Source of the DNA: Rhipicephalus microplus
Lineage: Eukaryota; Arthropoda; Arachnida; Ixodida; Ixodidae
Assembly: GCF_043290135.1 (NCBI RefSeq)
Contig: NC_134702.1
Location: forward strand, 81,616,317 to 81,680,316
Direction: 5' to 3'
Length of the DNA: 64,000 nucleotides
The notes beneath the pieces were generated by a model. It made no database searches, was not told the DNA's origin, and was given only the letters and a program-made list of their open reading frames with translations. Position 1 is the stretch's first letter, and each line of letters begins with the position of its first letter. Made by a program: the position numbers and the translations under genes. Shown one piece after another: positions 1 to 11,659 of this stretch.

Positions 1-1060
1 TCCAAGTCCATTCACACGACATCACGAACAAAAACACAGTATGAAGCCCCGTCACACAACACTACAGTTCTCACAGAATAAAGTTGCATGAACACCACAT
101 ATGGTACGAAAAAAACACACTACACAATGTCCTGTAACGCGGCACTGTTAAAACTCTGAAAATTCAGTCATATAGGAAGGAATGTACCGGAGAGAAAAGT
201 GGGGATGATCACCAGTCTAGAAGGAGTGGTGTGCTATTCTACACGGGGGACTGTTCGAAAGCTAGAGAGAGAGAGACAGAACGCACACACAAAGCCGCAC
301 TTCACGGTCAGTCATATATGGACGCAGAATGAGTTCTCATATGACGTGACAAAAAGTGCTTCACGATCAAGCACAGTCATATTTATAAAAATTCCATGTG
401 CTCCCCCAAGTGTACTCGTGATTATGCGTACATTCTTCCCTTACTTCTTCTATCTCTCCCCTTTCCTCATTTATCCCTTCGCCCAGTGCAGGGTAGCAAA
501 CAGAACGTGCGTCTGGTTAAAGCCCCTGTCTTTCCTTGCATCTCTCTCTCTGTCTAAACAAGTTTTTTTCGGTGATTCCTAAGTATACCACTCCATGCTA
601 GTAAATTGCTGACTGCTTGTAGTGGACGTTTTTGTAAGGCATGTATTTGCCATGGACCTTAGATTTTTCGGAGATGTAAGGGCCTATGAACCGATGCCGT
701 TTAATCTCTTGACTGTTCTCGTTCTTCGTGATACCACGGGCCTTCTAACAAAACAAGTTGGGCATCTTAATCCACATGTCCACAAACACATATAGGACTC
801 TCCGTTCGAGAAAAGTTGTGTAAAAAGTGCTCTGTGTACGCTGTAGCCAGGCAGAGGCGGTGCACCTGCGTTTCATAAGTCCCTGCTGGCCTTTGACTAT
901 CAATGAATGTCTTACGGGCGCAAGCAGGTTCAACCATACTTCATTGTAGCACGTGTGTGCATTCACATGTGTGTGTGTGTATATAATACATGCGAAATCG
1001 AAAAATATAGGTATATATTGGACCCCCTCCTCCCATTCCATGTCTCGTGCCAGTCGTTGT
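1..1060. other. No gene recognised
   Basis: Several short frames open here but none shows a domain, a convincing start context or splice structure. Short GA-rich (about 264-278) and TG-rich (about 968-981) runs are present. I see nothing I can call coding. Confidence 0.5.
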
Positions 1061-1064
1061 TAGG

Positions 1065-1865
1065 CAAAAACAATTCTGGGGATGGGCCACTAAAATTTTG
1101 TGGGTGCGCCCTGTCCATCTTGGCAGTGAGTCCTGTAAATTTTGGGTGTAAGAAAACTCATTTCTCAAATTCGGCAATGTCAGTTTTCGGCATAGGTCCA
1201 CCGAATGTGTATGGGTAAAATCCATTTCGTCAGTGTGCGAAGTCGGTCTCGACCACCGCACAACTCAGTCCTAAAAGTGGACAATGTTATTTTGAGAATT
1301 AGCCACCTGAGACAAAGAAAGAGAGAGAGATAAATAGAGAGGAAAGGCAGGGATGTTAACCAAGTTTGGCTCGGTTGGCTACCCTACACTTGGGTTGGGG
1401 GAAAGAGAATATTAGAAAAGAAAAAGATAGAAAACAAGAGGAGGAAGTTTTATTCATTGGTCGAGTACATTCTCAGAGCTGGCCAAAGTGCTTTTGAGCA
1501 CATGACAACTAATTTCTAAAAATGTGATATGCCTATTACAGGAATGGGCCACCAAAATTTTGTGCGTCGGCCAAGTCAGTCTTGCTCACAGGACAAGTCA
1601 ACTCTAGAAGTGCATAATGTGCAGTTTTTTAATGGGCCATCCTAATTTTGAGCATGGGCCAGGTCAACGTTTTGCATGGGCCAAGCGGTCTTGACCATAA
1701 AGCTCATTTCTAGAAGTAGGCAATGCCAGTTATGTGGATGTACCATGCAAACATATGCATGGGTCAAGTCCTTTTTTTTTAGTGGAGCAAGTTGGTCTTG
1801 ACCACCTGAACAAGTAAATTTTTGGGATGCAACACCCAAATTTTCTGCATGGCCGCGTCCAGTCC
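1065..1865. repeat. Degenerate short tandem repeat, interrupted
   Basis: A motif containing GGGCCACCAAAATTTTG, followed by AGTC-GTCTTGACCAC and CATTTCTARAAGTG, recurs several times between 1075 and 1290 and again between 1540 and 1860, with a spacing of very roughly 80-100 bp. The stretch 1300-1500 (GA-rich) interrupts it. Copies are heavily diverged. I do not recognise the family and could not measure an exact period. Confidence 0.5.
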
Positions 1866-1874
1866 ATTCACTGA

Positions 1875-3010
1875 GTGAATTGTTGTTCAGAATTGTTCAG
1901 TGACGAGAAGCTGATGACAGAGTTGTACCAAACTTTGTACGTTGTGCTGCGACTTCAGTTTGTTAAACGGCAGTACAAAATTAAATGTATTAACAAGGTG
2001 GAGCTCTGTGCTGTTCAGCATGTAAGAGTCAACGGCCATTTGGCAGTTAAGCCCAAGCCAGGAATTCTACAAATTTATTTTTCTGTGTTTTAGGATGCAC
2101 CGCAAATAGCCAAATACTACAGACGGTGGTGCATTTCTCTGGCTGTGATCAAGCTGAAGAACCTGCCATTCGAAGGCAGCAATCCAGAGAAGAAAAAACC
2201 TCGGCTGTGATATATGTCCGAGGTATGTGATGAATTGAATCCAAAATTTACCACCTCTTGGCCTGCTGACCCAATGTTTGACCCTTCACGCATATGGTGG
2301 CAAGGAAAGAGATGAAAAGAGAGTCATGCAAGTGTACTACTTTGCCCCAGATACCGGCTGAAAAACTGAAGACGGTTCAACGGGCACCATGCTCGCCTGC
2401 AAAGAAGGAGAAGGCCGAAGTGGCTCTCCTGGACTGGGCGCACCGGGCTGCTGAGGCCAGTCTATTAAGGGTCCCACCACCCAGCTTTTCAAACCCATTT
2501 TTTTTTCTTTTTTGATAAATGTTTTTTTTTTAATTCTAAGCACAGAATGAGTCCGGAGACCGAAGCTAACAATGGCAGAACCTTTGAACATTGCAAATCG
2601 CTTGCGAACATTTTAGTCTAACGTGAGTGTACCAGTTCGGTCAAAGTGATTGACGTCAGCAGTGGAGTGGGTCAAGACAAAAACAGCTAAAGTAATTCAT
2701 TTCACAAAGTGATTGGCGACGGGAAAGCGCAGGAAAAAGTCTAAAGAAAAAAGGAACCGGATATAACCCTAAAAGGTGAGAGAGCTGCATCACGTCAACC
2801 AGCTCTGTACGTTTTTCGAAAGCGGACGAGCGCCTTTGTGGCACGCAACCGAAGGTTCTTTGGTACACGCCGTAGAAATATGTCAAAGGGAGCATGTAGC
2901 AGAAGAAATTCTGAGAAGACCTTCTAATCATATAAGAGCAAGAACAAATCAATGCAAACGGAAACGCCACAGAATTGGACAGGTTTATTCGCATTTTAAC
3001 ATGTTAACAT
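1875..3010 (+). pseudogene. Family U copy 1, 3' part (unrecognised multicopy coding unit)
   Basis: The frame at 1875-2093 matches, residue by residue, the C-terminal part of the minus-strand unit at 29649-30221: both share the order SDEKL-T, TLY-VLRL, VKR, NKVEL and a later LPFEGSNPE-K segment (in copy 1 about 2168-2200, in another frame). DNA similarity continues beyond the coding part to about 3010, including a shared GCAGTGG-bearing segment near 2660 and a CATTTTAACA segment near 2992. The frame is broken by a stop at 2091 and by frameshifts, so this copy is dead. The N-terminal two thirds of the unit are absent. Function is unknown; I could not place it in any family. Confidence 0.6.
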
Positions 3011-3763
3011 GCGTCTGTCGCGAGAAAATGACAGACGGCTTTGCAAAGGTACGAACACCTCTCCGAGCTTTAGCTGTTCATCGCCTCCAATCCCTAGCTG
3101 CGTTCAAATCAACATCGAAACAAGACAGAGCAACCATAACATCCAAGTTATCCAAATAGTAGTACAGATGAGACAACATTGGGTGTTCGACGCGATTCAT
3201 AAACTATATAACGCAACAATATTTGCTTGCTTGCTTGCTGAACAGAGCTACGCAATCACTTCGGCCACCACTGGTATTTTCATAACAAACAAGAAGACAA
3301 GGAACAATTGCCGTTCACAAAATTAGCAGGTACGGCAGAACATTGAGCGGCCGCCACGAACGCTACACGGTCGTTTCGAATGCTGTCTTGTGGAAGCTTC
3401 TGTCTCTCAAGAAGTATTACCACAGCAAACTCAAATGAAGCAAAGACGACCTTCTATACAACACAAAGCAGGCATGCACATAATTATCTCTCAAGTAGCA
3501 ACATGGTTAAGGTCGGCAAGAGGATTGAAGAACTTTTATAGAACAAATGGGTACACAGTACCATGGCTTCTTTATCATTCTTTTTGAGCTGGGAGAGAGC
3601 AGAAGATTGCAAGCAGCTCCAGGCTAAGGAAAATGGAGGTGGTTGCTACGGAAACATTCTAGTTCTCGCAGTATTTCATAACATTTTCTATTAACGTCTC
3701 ATAAAGGAATACCAAAAACCATCGATACTGTAGCTTGACTACGAAATATCCTGAATTTTTCGG
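3011..3763. other. No gene recognised
   Basis: Short frames only (for example 3390-3587), without recognisable domains. It separates family U copy 1 from the deleted LTR element that starts at 3764. Confidence 0.4.
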
Positions 3764-3970
3764 TGTCTCATGCATCGAATTGGCATGAGCAGGGCGATGG
3801 AGAAGAGGAAGGCGAGGTTGGGCAGACAGAAGAAATGGCTTAACAATGGCTTGGCTAATCCCCCAGGCTGAGTGTGAACCAAATTACATCTACATGGACA
3901 ATAAATGGCGGCTGGCATCTATCTCTCCGTCACTCAACGTTTGAGTTACTTACCTTCGGGGAACGCTACT
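3764..3970 (+). repeat. 5' LTR of a deleted gypsy-like element
   Basis: The ~207 bp from TGTCTCATGCATCG to GGGGAACGCTAC matches the 138 bp at 5597-5734 (TGCCTCAAGCATCG ... AGGGAACACTACA), with AGCAGGGCGATG, GAGGTTG, AATAAATGG and TTACCTTC in the same order. It carries about 60 bp, in its middle, that the other copy lacks. A TTTTTGGCACAGCCG segment follows directly, in the position of a primer-binding site. Confidence 0.65.
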
Positions 3971-4119
3971 TTTTGGCACAGCCGTCAAGCGAACATGCGG
4001 GTGACATTTTTCATTGACCGGAGGTCGTCAACTAGAATAAGCTTTCCCAGTTACTAAGGGCAAAGTGAGCCTGCGAAGAACCTTGCCCGCGATGTTGCGA
4101 CAGCTGATCTCGTCGAATA

Positions 4120-5420
4120 GGTGCTGCAAAATTTACCATTTTTACTGATCACCAAGCCCTGACTAACATTCTCGGTATGTCACAACCAAGAGGCCGACAT
4201 CGCTAGATGGGTAAATTACCTCCAACAGTTCGATTTCGTCATTTCACATCATCTAGGTCCTCTACTCCGTAATGCAGACGCCCTGTCCAGGCTTTTGAAA
4301 CCCAAAGCAGCTGACAATTCTGCACAAATCAATCACTCAAAGCTCTGAGAAGGAACCAAAAAAACTACTAATCATCAATTGAAAATACCATGTCCCATAA
4401 GACGATTATTACTAAGATTCTACATGTTTACTACGACACTGCAGAATCAGGCGCACATGACGGCATTGGGCGCACGTAAGGCAGGCAAACTTCTGAAACG
4501 ATTTACGTGGTCAGGTATGAAAGTAGACAAAATAAACTACGTCCACTCTTGTCATGATTTACAAACGAAAAAAGTGAAGTTCAAGCAGCCCACGAACATA
4601 TAAATAACATCAGAGCACTCTTATGTCCCAGAGAGAGAGAGAGAGAGAGGTTAATGAAAAAGGAAGAGGTAAAAAAGACGTTATTTTCTGCCTCCCGTTG
4701 CTGGAGCACGGCTCAGCGCCTTCAGAGATAGAAAGAGGGGGGAGTAAATATGAGAGAAAGAAGATAATTGTCCTATTCGGCGTTATTCATTCGGTCTTCG
4801 CAGAACCCAAAAAGAAAGGGGAAGGGATCAGGAGCACGCAAGCTTTTCTGCTCGCCATTGATCAGTGCACGAGAATGGTTACAGTACAGAGATGTAAAGG
4901 AATATGCTAACAGCGTCATTAGTCTACTAATAGCATAATGTTAACGAAATACGAAGACATTGGTGTGCCACAAGGGCCCTGCTTTCAAAACACGAAACTT
5001 TCAGAATAGGTGAACAATTATGGCATGAAAATCCCGTTTTTCTCCCCTTATCGTCATGCTGCCAATGGTCTCACTGAGCGTGCTATACGAGACGTGAAGC
5101 AGTACGTGAAGATGTAACCAAACTTTCCAGGTGGTCGGAAAGGCTCTCTTGAAGCCGCTGTAAGACACCACAACCGTTCGTCCGCAAGTGGTCTCGGATG
5201 CAGTTCATTTTTGCAGCTTTAGGAGCTGTATCAGTGCTTCCAGCCGACCGCGAAGTGGGAATTCTTGACAACCTGGTCCTTTCCGAGAGAAAGAAAATTG
5301 TGAAACAGCAAGAAGCCTACAAAAAAAGAATGAAGAAGATCTTCGACAGTACACGTAGCAGCGACATACCAGACATACAACCAGGAGGCTACGTTCTAAT
5401 ACGGAATGGAGTATGAAAAC
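4120..5420 (+). pseudogene. Gypsy-like pol remnant: RNase H and integrase pieces
   Basis: From 4135 the translation gives an RNase H end with FTDHQALTNIL; after a frameshift near 4200 come WVNYLQQFDFVISHH and NADALSRLL, typical of Ty3/gypsy pol. Integrase pieces follow: FLLAIDQCTRMVTVQRC (about 4846-4896), then YGMKIPFFSPYRH and AANGLTERAIRDVKQYVK around 5021-5115, and the integrase C-terminal region in the open frame 5198-5416 (KKRMKKIFD ... GGYVLIRNG). Gag, protease and reverse transcriptase are missing, and stops and frameshifts separate the pieces. The internal region is only ~1.6 kb, so this is an internally deleted, dead element flanked by the two LTRs at 3764-3970 and 5597-5734. Confidence 0.7.
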
Positions 5421-5596
5421 TTGATAAGTCTTACGGATCTTTCAAAGTTATCAAAACGGCTTCGCTACACGGCATTTTGAAGACCATTCGGTACCAGGGA
5501 CAATCCAGGCAGGCAAAATGGGCCTCGATTAGTAACATCTTTAAATATTACACCAAGAGGTGTGAACAATGAGGTCCGGGAGAATTAAGTGGCCGG

Positions 5597-5734
5597 TGCC
5601 TCAAGCATCGAAAGGTTAGGAGCAGGGCGATGAAAAAGAGGAACGAGAGGTTGAGACAGGCAGAATAAATGGGGGCCAACATCCGTCTCTCATTCGCTCA
5701 ATGTTTAGGGTAATTACCTTCAGGGAACACTACA
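5597..5734 (+). repeat. 3' LTR of the deleted gypsy-like element
   Basis: Direct repeat of the 3764-3970 LTR; see that entry. It is preceded by a purine-rich stretch (about 5570-5596) in the position of a polypurine tract. It is shorter than the 5' copy, and the two are clearly diverged, so the insertion is old. Confidence 0.6.
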
Positions 5735-6500
5735 TATCTATAGGATTTCCTTTTTTTCCCAAAAGAGCACTATTCGTAGCTGTCTCCGCATGGTCTGCTC
5801 AGCTTTTGCTCAAGGAATAAACCAGCGTGCTGTATAGGACGCTTGCCAATTTATCGAACCCCTGTAGTGGGTACGAGTCATGAATCAAGGGATTACCAAC
5901 ATCATTGTCAAGTTCGAAAGTGTCCGTTCGTTCTTGGCACAGCGGCTGCAGCAAACGGTTACACTTCAACAAAAAGAAGAAGGCTTGCATATCGCCTGCT
6001 GCTTCAACCGAAAAGGGAGGACTACCAGCCCGTTTTCGCCACCTCAGGTACCTCTAATGGCACGGATCCAATCGTCCGAGCAACGAATGGTGCTCCTACT
6101 GCAGAAACACCAGCTGCTCATGCAACTGCATAAATACCAGCTACTTGTCCTACAATTACACCAACGGTTCCTACTAGTCGAGCTTGAGCACCTACGTGTG
6201 AAGATGCTACAGTTACAGCTGCTCATGGAGCAGATGGAGCTCCAACGTCTACTGAAGGAACGCTTGCTAGAACTGGGTCATGGCCGAATGCCTGGTGCTT
6301 GAGTTTCGTGACTACTGATTTCTGTTCGACTGTACAATGCAATGGAGCAGTGATCTTCATAATTACAACAGCAAATACTGCCAGAACTGTAGGCATAAAT
6401 GCATCATGCCAAAAGGACGTATACTTACCATAGCCCGGTTCCCGAAATGAAACTTTTCATTCCCATGTCCAACTATAATGACCGCACGACGATGGCAGAT
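5735..6500. other. No gene recognised
   Basis: The frame 5880-6302 is rich in Q and L with repeated LLxQLxxxQLL patterns, produced by a CAGCTRCT-type repetition in the DNA (about 6090-6260). I read it as low-complexity sequence rather than a gene. Confidence 0.35.
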
Positions 6501-6510
6501 AACTATTTAA

Positions 6511-6942
6511 TCACAGCAAGAAAAAATAAATGTTTGTTATAGAAAACGGTGTGAGAGTGTTCTCTGCCCAACAGGTCCCATAGTCCGGAAACTTTTTAAA
6601 GGCCAATGCATTTCTTAGTCGGGCTAAGTCAGGCGTCCATCGAGATCCGTCCACCACCCTCTTCCGTAGCAACAGCCTCGGGCGTGCGTACCTATTCTCT
6701 TCCCTAACAACTAGAATATGTCCTAGTTGACCATACACCGCCTCGATGCAGCGCTTTGAAACGCGTTTGTAGAGCTTCTGCTGCCGGTGTTTGTGTAGCG
6801 TTTGTGTTGATAAGACGCTGACATCATGGACGCCATAATGTTTGTCCATTTTCGCGAGCACGCGCTTCATGAATGGACGCCACCGGCGTACCCTTTCAGC
6901 ATACCGGAGGCACGACCGCTCGATGAACACACGGCGCAGCAT
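6511..6942 (-). CDS. Unassigned basic ORF, 143 aa
   Basis: An open frame of 143 codons encodes a strongly basic protein (many R and K, with RRW, KHRQQK and RPRLLLRKR patches) ending in a hydrophobic tail. I do not recognise any domain. No clear splice sites or upstream promoter are visible, and the opposite strand also has an open frame over part of it, which weakens the case. It could be a small nuclear or mitochondrial protein, a retrocopy, or chance. I call it only because it is longer and less repetitive than its neighbours. Confidence 0.2.
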   Translation of the reverse strand: MLRRVFIERSCLRYAERVRRWRPFMKRVLAKMDKHYGVHDVSVLSTQTLHKHRQQKLYKRVSKRCIEAVYGQLGHILVVREENRYARPRLLLRKRVVDGSRWTPDLARLRNALAFKKFPDYGTCWAENTLTPFSITNIYFFLL

Positions 6943-7109
6943 TGTCCGAGCTGCCCAAGCGTCTGGCCACAGAACACCTACACGTGATCAGTTGAACTTG
7001 AGAGTTTCCGGCTTAGAGTTTCATACAATGATACTTAGAGAGAACTCTGTCGCTAAGATTCTGTACCTCTTTGGGAATTATGGGAAGTACATGCTTCGGA
7101 TTGGATAGG

Positions 7110-10100
7110 GTTAGCTAGCGAACTGTCTACAGACATTTTTCTACAGTTTCAGTTTTGTTCTTCGTGCAGCCCGGCTAGTGAGGTGCGGTGAAAGGGGCTG
7201 AAGCAGTGCCTCTGTTATTCGAAAAGGCTGAAGACCACTAGATCTCCTGATTTGCTGCGACGTTGGAGTTTTATTAAAGCCCGTTTCACATGCGAGCAAT
7301 TTCGCTCCAAGAGCGGAGCGGCAGCCGCCGCACGAGGCCAAAACAGGTTTTTACCACGGTGACTAGACGCCCTTGTGAAATTCGCCAGAGTTGGAAAAAT
7401 TCGCTAGCGGCACAAGCGGCAGAGCGACCAGTGACGTCGTCTGGCACGTGATGACGGGGGTTGAGTCGAGAAGTTGACGCGCGCGCTGCGAGGAACTGGT
7501 TCCACAGAACACCTCCCTCCGACTGAGTAGCAGACGACATCCGTCCTCTCCTCGGCTCACAAATGTTTCGCACTGCTTTCAACAAGTCGCTGATAGAAGA
7601 TGTGAAACGATCTCTTCTTTGAGACGTCAAGATGGAGGATTTCCGCAAGAACCATAAGAAGAGCATTCTTTGGGAAGAAATTGCTGAAGTCGCATACTTC
7701 CATAAAGTAAACGTCGCGGCTTGAACTGGCCATGTTCACTGGTGAAGTCGAAGTGCAGCTGTTTTCCTTTCGTTGCTCTCGACGATGCTTTCGCCGTAGT
7801 GACAATCGCGTGCGGTGCCTTTTTTATTTCAATAACATTATTACTACTTTCTTTTTTCTGTTTTTGAGTTTTCATCAAAAGTTATTCCCACGTAGAGGAG
7901 CCGCATGGCACGCCGTACTTCTATGTGGCAGCAATTGTTGCTGGTTTAACAAATGATGACATTTGGTGTCGCGGTGCCTAGATGAAAGGCTTCACACGAC
8001 CGAGAGAGCAAGGACGGCTTCTGCGGTAGTTGACTTGAGAAGTAGCATTCCACACAGGTCACTGAAAAGGAATTTCGTGATGTGACTCAACAAAGAAAGG
8101 GCGCGAAGCTTCCTGTCATGGTTCCGGGAAATAAGGCACTCATCAGGGGTCTTTATTTTTTTTCTCCCCTTCAACAACACCTCGATTTCTCACTAATACA
8201 CTGGCTGACTTGTCCGCGTCCTCTGCGACGCTTTTCTCGCAATGAGCGATTGCACCGCAGAGCGCTCAAGTTTGCAGGCTGTCGACAGGTCCTGCCACAT
8301 TGGCCAGCTTCTCTCCGTCACATTCAGTGCAGGAATGGGCGGCTGGCTAGGCGAAAATAGATGTTCGGTCGCGAGCACAACATACACTGCATAGATAAGG
8401 AAGAACAGGTGTTGATTTCAGGCACCAGGGCAGCAACACATGCCTAGAAACATGCATCTAAATTACACGGTCGAATGCTACCAATTGAATATCATTATGT
8501 CCCGACGGCAAAGGTGTGTTGTGTGAAATGATGTGATACTTCGGGTTTCCTTCTCACAACCGCAGCACTTATGGACGCAAATGCAAGCTAAAGCAACAAT
8601 TGCTGCGTAGTCCCTTACTTGCGCCACGCACAAGTCTATATAGAGCAGTCAAAGAACCGGGACAACGAGCGTATCACGCATGTTATGCTATCGGCCGTTG
8701 ATGAAACTCTTCATCCTGGAGTTCTTTATTGAATTATTGAAAAATCTAAGAGGCTTACTCTTTAGAATGGAAGCAAACGAATTCGAGCGCCAGAAGAGAT
8801 GTAGACCATTCAGAAAACCCCGATGAATGATGTGTGCGCATGAGCCAAAGGGTGGTCACAAACACTGCCGTAGCTTACTACTTGGAGTTTTTTTATAAAA
8901 ACTCTTATATTGACTCGAGCGAACAGGTACAAAAATTTAGGTATAAATTTTGCAAGTTGTGTATACTAGGCTGACAGAAACCTCGTTCCGTGTCCCAATG
9001 TTAAATCGCTGAATGCAAAAGCAATGAATCGGAGAAACATGTGAAGTGTTGCGCAAAACGCGCTAGCAGTTCTTAAGCATTCACCTAGCTGGAACAGCTG
9101 TATAATAAAACCATACAAGCAAACTCTTTTTTTTTTGCTTCTCTATGGTCAGTTATATTAGTTATATGAGCGCGCAACAAGAATCATACGTGAAAAAGCT
9201 AGGACAAAACAAAAAGCAACTGCAAACGTTGTTTATTTGTTGTAAGATACATGTTAAAACTAGTTCAATCAGTGTACAGACGCGTAAAAGTCGAGCGGCT
9301 ATTGATAATGAACCTCGTTTCACAGGGGCGCCAAATGAAGGACACTTGGAGTAGAGCACGGCTTTCAGATTCTACTGAAAACTGCGGTTGACCGGCGCCT
9401 TCCGCGGACAACACTGCCCGCTGGAGCGGCGGGCGTCGCGCAACAGCAGCGGCGCACGTGAAACGAACGCGCGTCCTCCCGCCGCTCATCGCCGCGACCG
9501 CCGCCGCTCGGTCACTCGCTTGTGAAAGAGGCTTACGGTCGTGTTTTAAATTTGAAACGAAGCGTCGTCCACTCACCGCTGCGCATACATGTAGCGTCTC
9601 ATGCGAGTGTAGGATATTGCATCCAGTTCATGTTTTTTTCGCGACCGCGTCTAGCATACACTCGTTTTAAATTTACTGCAAAGCGATGACGAAGCTGAAT
9701 AGACGCACCGCCACGCTCCGCTGACTCGATTTCACAACAAAACCAGAGGTGCGTTGGACCACTTGGACAGGCGCACTTAGCATCGAAGAAGAGGAAACAA
9801 TAACTATTTCTTACCTGATACTGTACTGCTATTTCAATAAATAGATAATGCATACTTTTGAGAGAAAAACAAGCACGTTCGTTTTCAAGTGTTGTAAAAA
9901 AAATAAATTGTATCTTGGTGCCAAATTTGGAACGCAATGACAGGACGAGGAGTACCCTGGTGGTTATATCTGTCTATGTTTCACTCCTACGCCATGGCGC
10001 CATGGTCACAAAAAGTTTTGCAATAAAGTTTGCATACAAAAGAATGAAACAAGTTTCAATTTAGTATAACTTCATATTACTCTGTTTTATACTCGGAAAA

Positions 10101-10809
10101 GAAGCGTTGCGTATCTCAAGAACGTGATCCATCATCATGAAGAACATGATGATGATGATGTTGATTATGATGATAATGATGAACGTGATCCACCCGAAGC
10201 AGAACCGAAGCCTGTACTTCCCATCATTCCCATGCGGGTACAAGCGCCACTGAAGGAGCCTGCGTAGACACTAGCGCCAGATTCCACTCGAGATATTGTT
10301 GTATGAAACACTGTGGTTTCCGGGGCTTGGTCTGGCACATCCAGGGCGTCCGAGTGCTTTCGCATTCGTAGTTTTCTGGTGGACACTCTAAAGGCGCTAC
10401 TGTGGTTGCTGGGAGGGGAGGTAGAGGCGAAGGGGTGCGGTTGGCACTACTTTAGTTGTTGTTTTTTTCAGGGACTTTGACAGGTGCAGTGCTTCGCCAC
10501 TCCTTCTCACGCCGTTCGCTCTCTCTCCTCCCTGCGCCGCAGTCTCTAGTCCGATGGAGTGAAGCACACGCCTCCGTCTCGTCCGTTCGCTGGCTGGGCG
10601 CCTCTGAAGGCGATGGCAGAAGTCGGTGAAGGCGAGTGTCTGTAAGGTCCCAAGATAAAGCAAGTTTTCATCCAGGGAAATTAAATGTCTGACGCCAATG
10701 ATACCCTCTCTCAGAGCAAAAAATGCATCATTTCCTCATGATTCCTTTCGGGAAGGTGGGGGCATTTTGCATTTTTTTTTCAGATTTTCTACGCGCTGTT
10801 CGAATGTGG

Positions 10810-10810
<1 letters not shown>
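7110..10810. other. Long stretch without a recognisable gene
   Basis: No frame here carries a motif I can name. A GC-rich patch lies at about 9370-9530 (many CGCCGCC and GCGCGCG runs), and a GAT/ATG-rich trinucleotide run at 10130-10180. A short hairpin-prone CGCTCC-AAGA-GCGGAGCG sits near 7303-7322. The GC-rich patch could be a promoter/CpG-type island, but no gene can be tied to it. Confidence 0.4.

Positions 10811-10811
<1 letters not shown>

Positions 10812-10872
<61 letters not shown>
10812..10872. repeat. (AT)n followed by (GA)n microsatellite
   Basis: Pure AT dinucleotides to about 10852, then GA to about 10872. It lies directly upstream of the ~450 bp tRNA-like repeat, an arrangement seen again at 59091-59142. 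Confidence 0.95.
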
Positions 10873-10876
<4 letters not shown>

Positions 10877-11331
10877 AGTGAATACTTAATAAGGGCTTGT
10901 TTTTCCGTGTTTTGACAAAATATTAATGAGATAGAACAGACAATAATGCCAAGGAAAGTACAGGGGTAGTTATTAGACCGAGCTGTAATGTAAATGAGAA
11001 GAAAGAAAACTGGGTGAAAAGACAACTTGCCATGGGCAGGAACCAAACATACGACCTTCGAATAACGCGTTCGATGCTCTACCAGTGAGCTACCACGGCG
11101 GCTATCCTCTCAGCCATTTTATTTGGTATATAAGTGAATTTTAAACGTCGCAGTGTCAGTCAGCGCCATCTGTAGCCATGGCGGCGAGTGTGACATACTC
11201 ATTATGAGCCTGTGTGGCGTCACGAAGTACGTGAACTTATTACGAGCTGGCAGCTGACAAATAGTCTTCCGTATAAAACCTAAAGGCACCAAGTCTGCCA
11301 GTACGAGACCCTCGTTAATTAGTAAGAACAA
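10873..11331. repeat. ~450 bp repeat unit with tRNA-like core, copy A
   Basis: The unit starts near GAAGTGAATACTTAATAAGGGC and contains, in order, AATAATGCCAAGGAAAGTA, AAGTGGGTGAAAAGA, a reverse-strand tRNA-like segment (11029-11099), CAGTCAGCGCCATCTGTAG and GCCAGTACGAGACCCTCGTTAAT. A second unit starts at 11332, 457 bp later. The same unit recurs at 59150-60240. Probably a tRNA-derived SINE or composite repeat. Confidence 0.75.
11029..11099 (-). repeat. tRNA-like cloverleaf inside repeat copy A
   Basis: On the minus strand 71 nt can fold as a cloverleaf: acceptor GCCGTGG paired with CCATGGC, a D arm with GCTCA-TGGTAGAGC, an anticodon stem TCGAA/TTCGA and a T arm with GGTT. The loop CGCGTTA would put CGT at the anticodon position but lacks the universal U33, and similar copies occur at 59273-59343 and 59724-59794. 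I therefore read it as a tRNA-derived repeat head, not a working tRNA gene. Confidence 0.6.
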
Positions 11332-11590
11332 GAAGTGTATACATAAGGGCTCGTTTTTTTTTCATGTTTCGACCCAATATTAATGAGATATAAGAGACAA
11401 TAATGCCAAGGAAAGTATAGGGGAAGTTATTAGACCAAATTGTAATGTATATGTGAAGACAGCAAAGTGGGTGAAAAGATAACTTAATTCCTGCCCACGG
11501 CAGTTTATCTTTCCACCCACTCTTATTTCTTCGCAATTACATTACAATTTGGTCTAATAACTAATAACTTCCCCTATATTTTACTTATCA
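11332..11590. repeat. Repeat copy B (partial) facing an inverted partial copy
   Basis: The stretch 11413-11482 (AGTATAGGGGAAGTTATTAG ... GTGGGTGAAAAGATAACTT) is repeated in inverted orientation at about 11508-11585. The two halves form a head-to-head palindrome about 170 bp long with a ~25 bp centre, next to the AT tract at 11603. Confidence 0.75.
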
Positions 11591-11599
11591 TTTGTGCCT

Positions 11600-11602
<3 letters not shown>

Positions 11603-11657
<55 letters not shown>
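11603..11657. repeat. (AT)n microsatellite
   Basis: Uninterrupted AT dinucleotides, followed directly by the hammerhead-like segment. Confidence 0.95.

Positions 11658-11659
<2 letters not shown>

Noticed and set aside
5880..6302. Q/L-rich ORF of 140 codons as a transcription-factor-like protein
   Set aside because: Produced by a short CAG/CTG-like repetition, with the opposite strand open as well; no folded domain visible.
7286..7878. Minus-strand frames as a DNA transposase
   Set aside because: I looked for a PIF/Harbinger or piggyBac core and found none; terminal inverted repeats were not convincing.
9370..9580. GC-rich open frames on both strands as a gene
   Set aside because: No domain, both strands open because of composition, and no splice sites tied to it.
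10165..10663. Two adjacent minus-strand frames as exons of one gene
   Set aside because: No splice sites in phase; S/G/R-rich composition only; start codons are not ATG.
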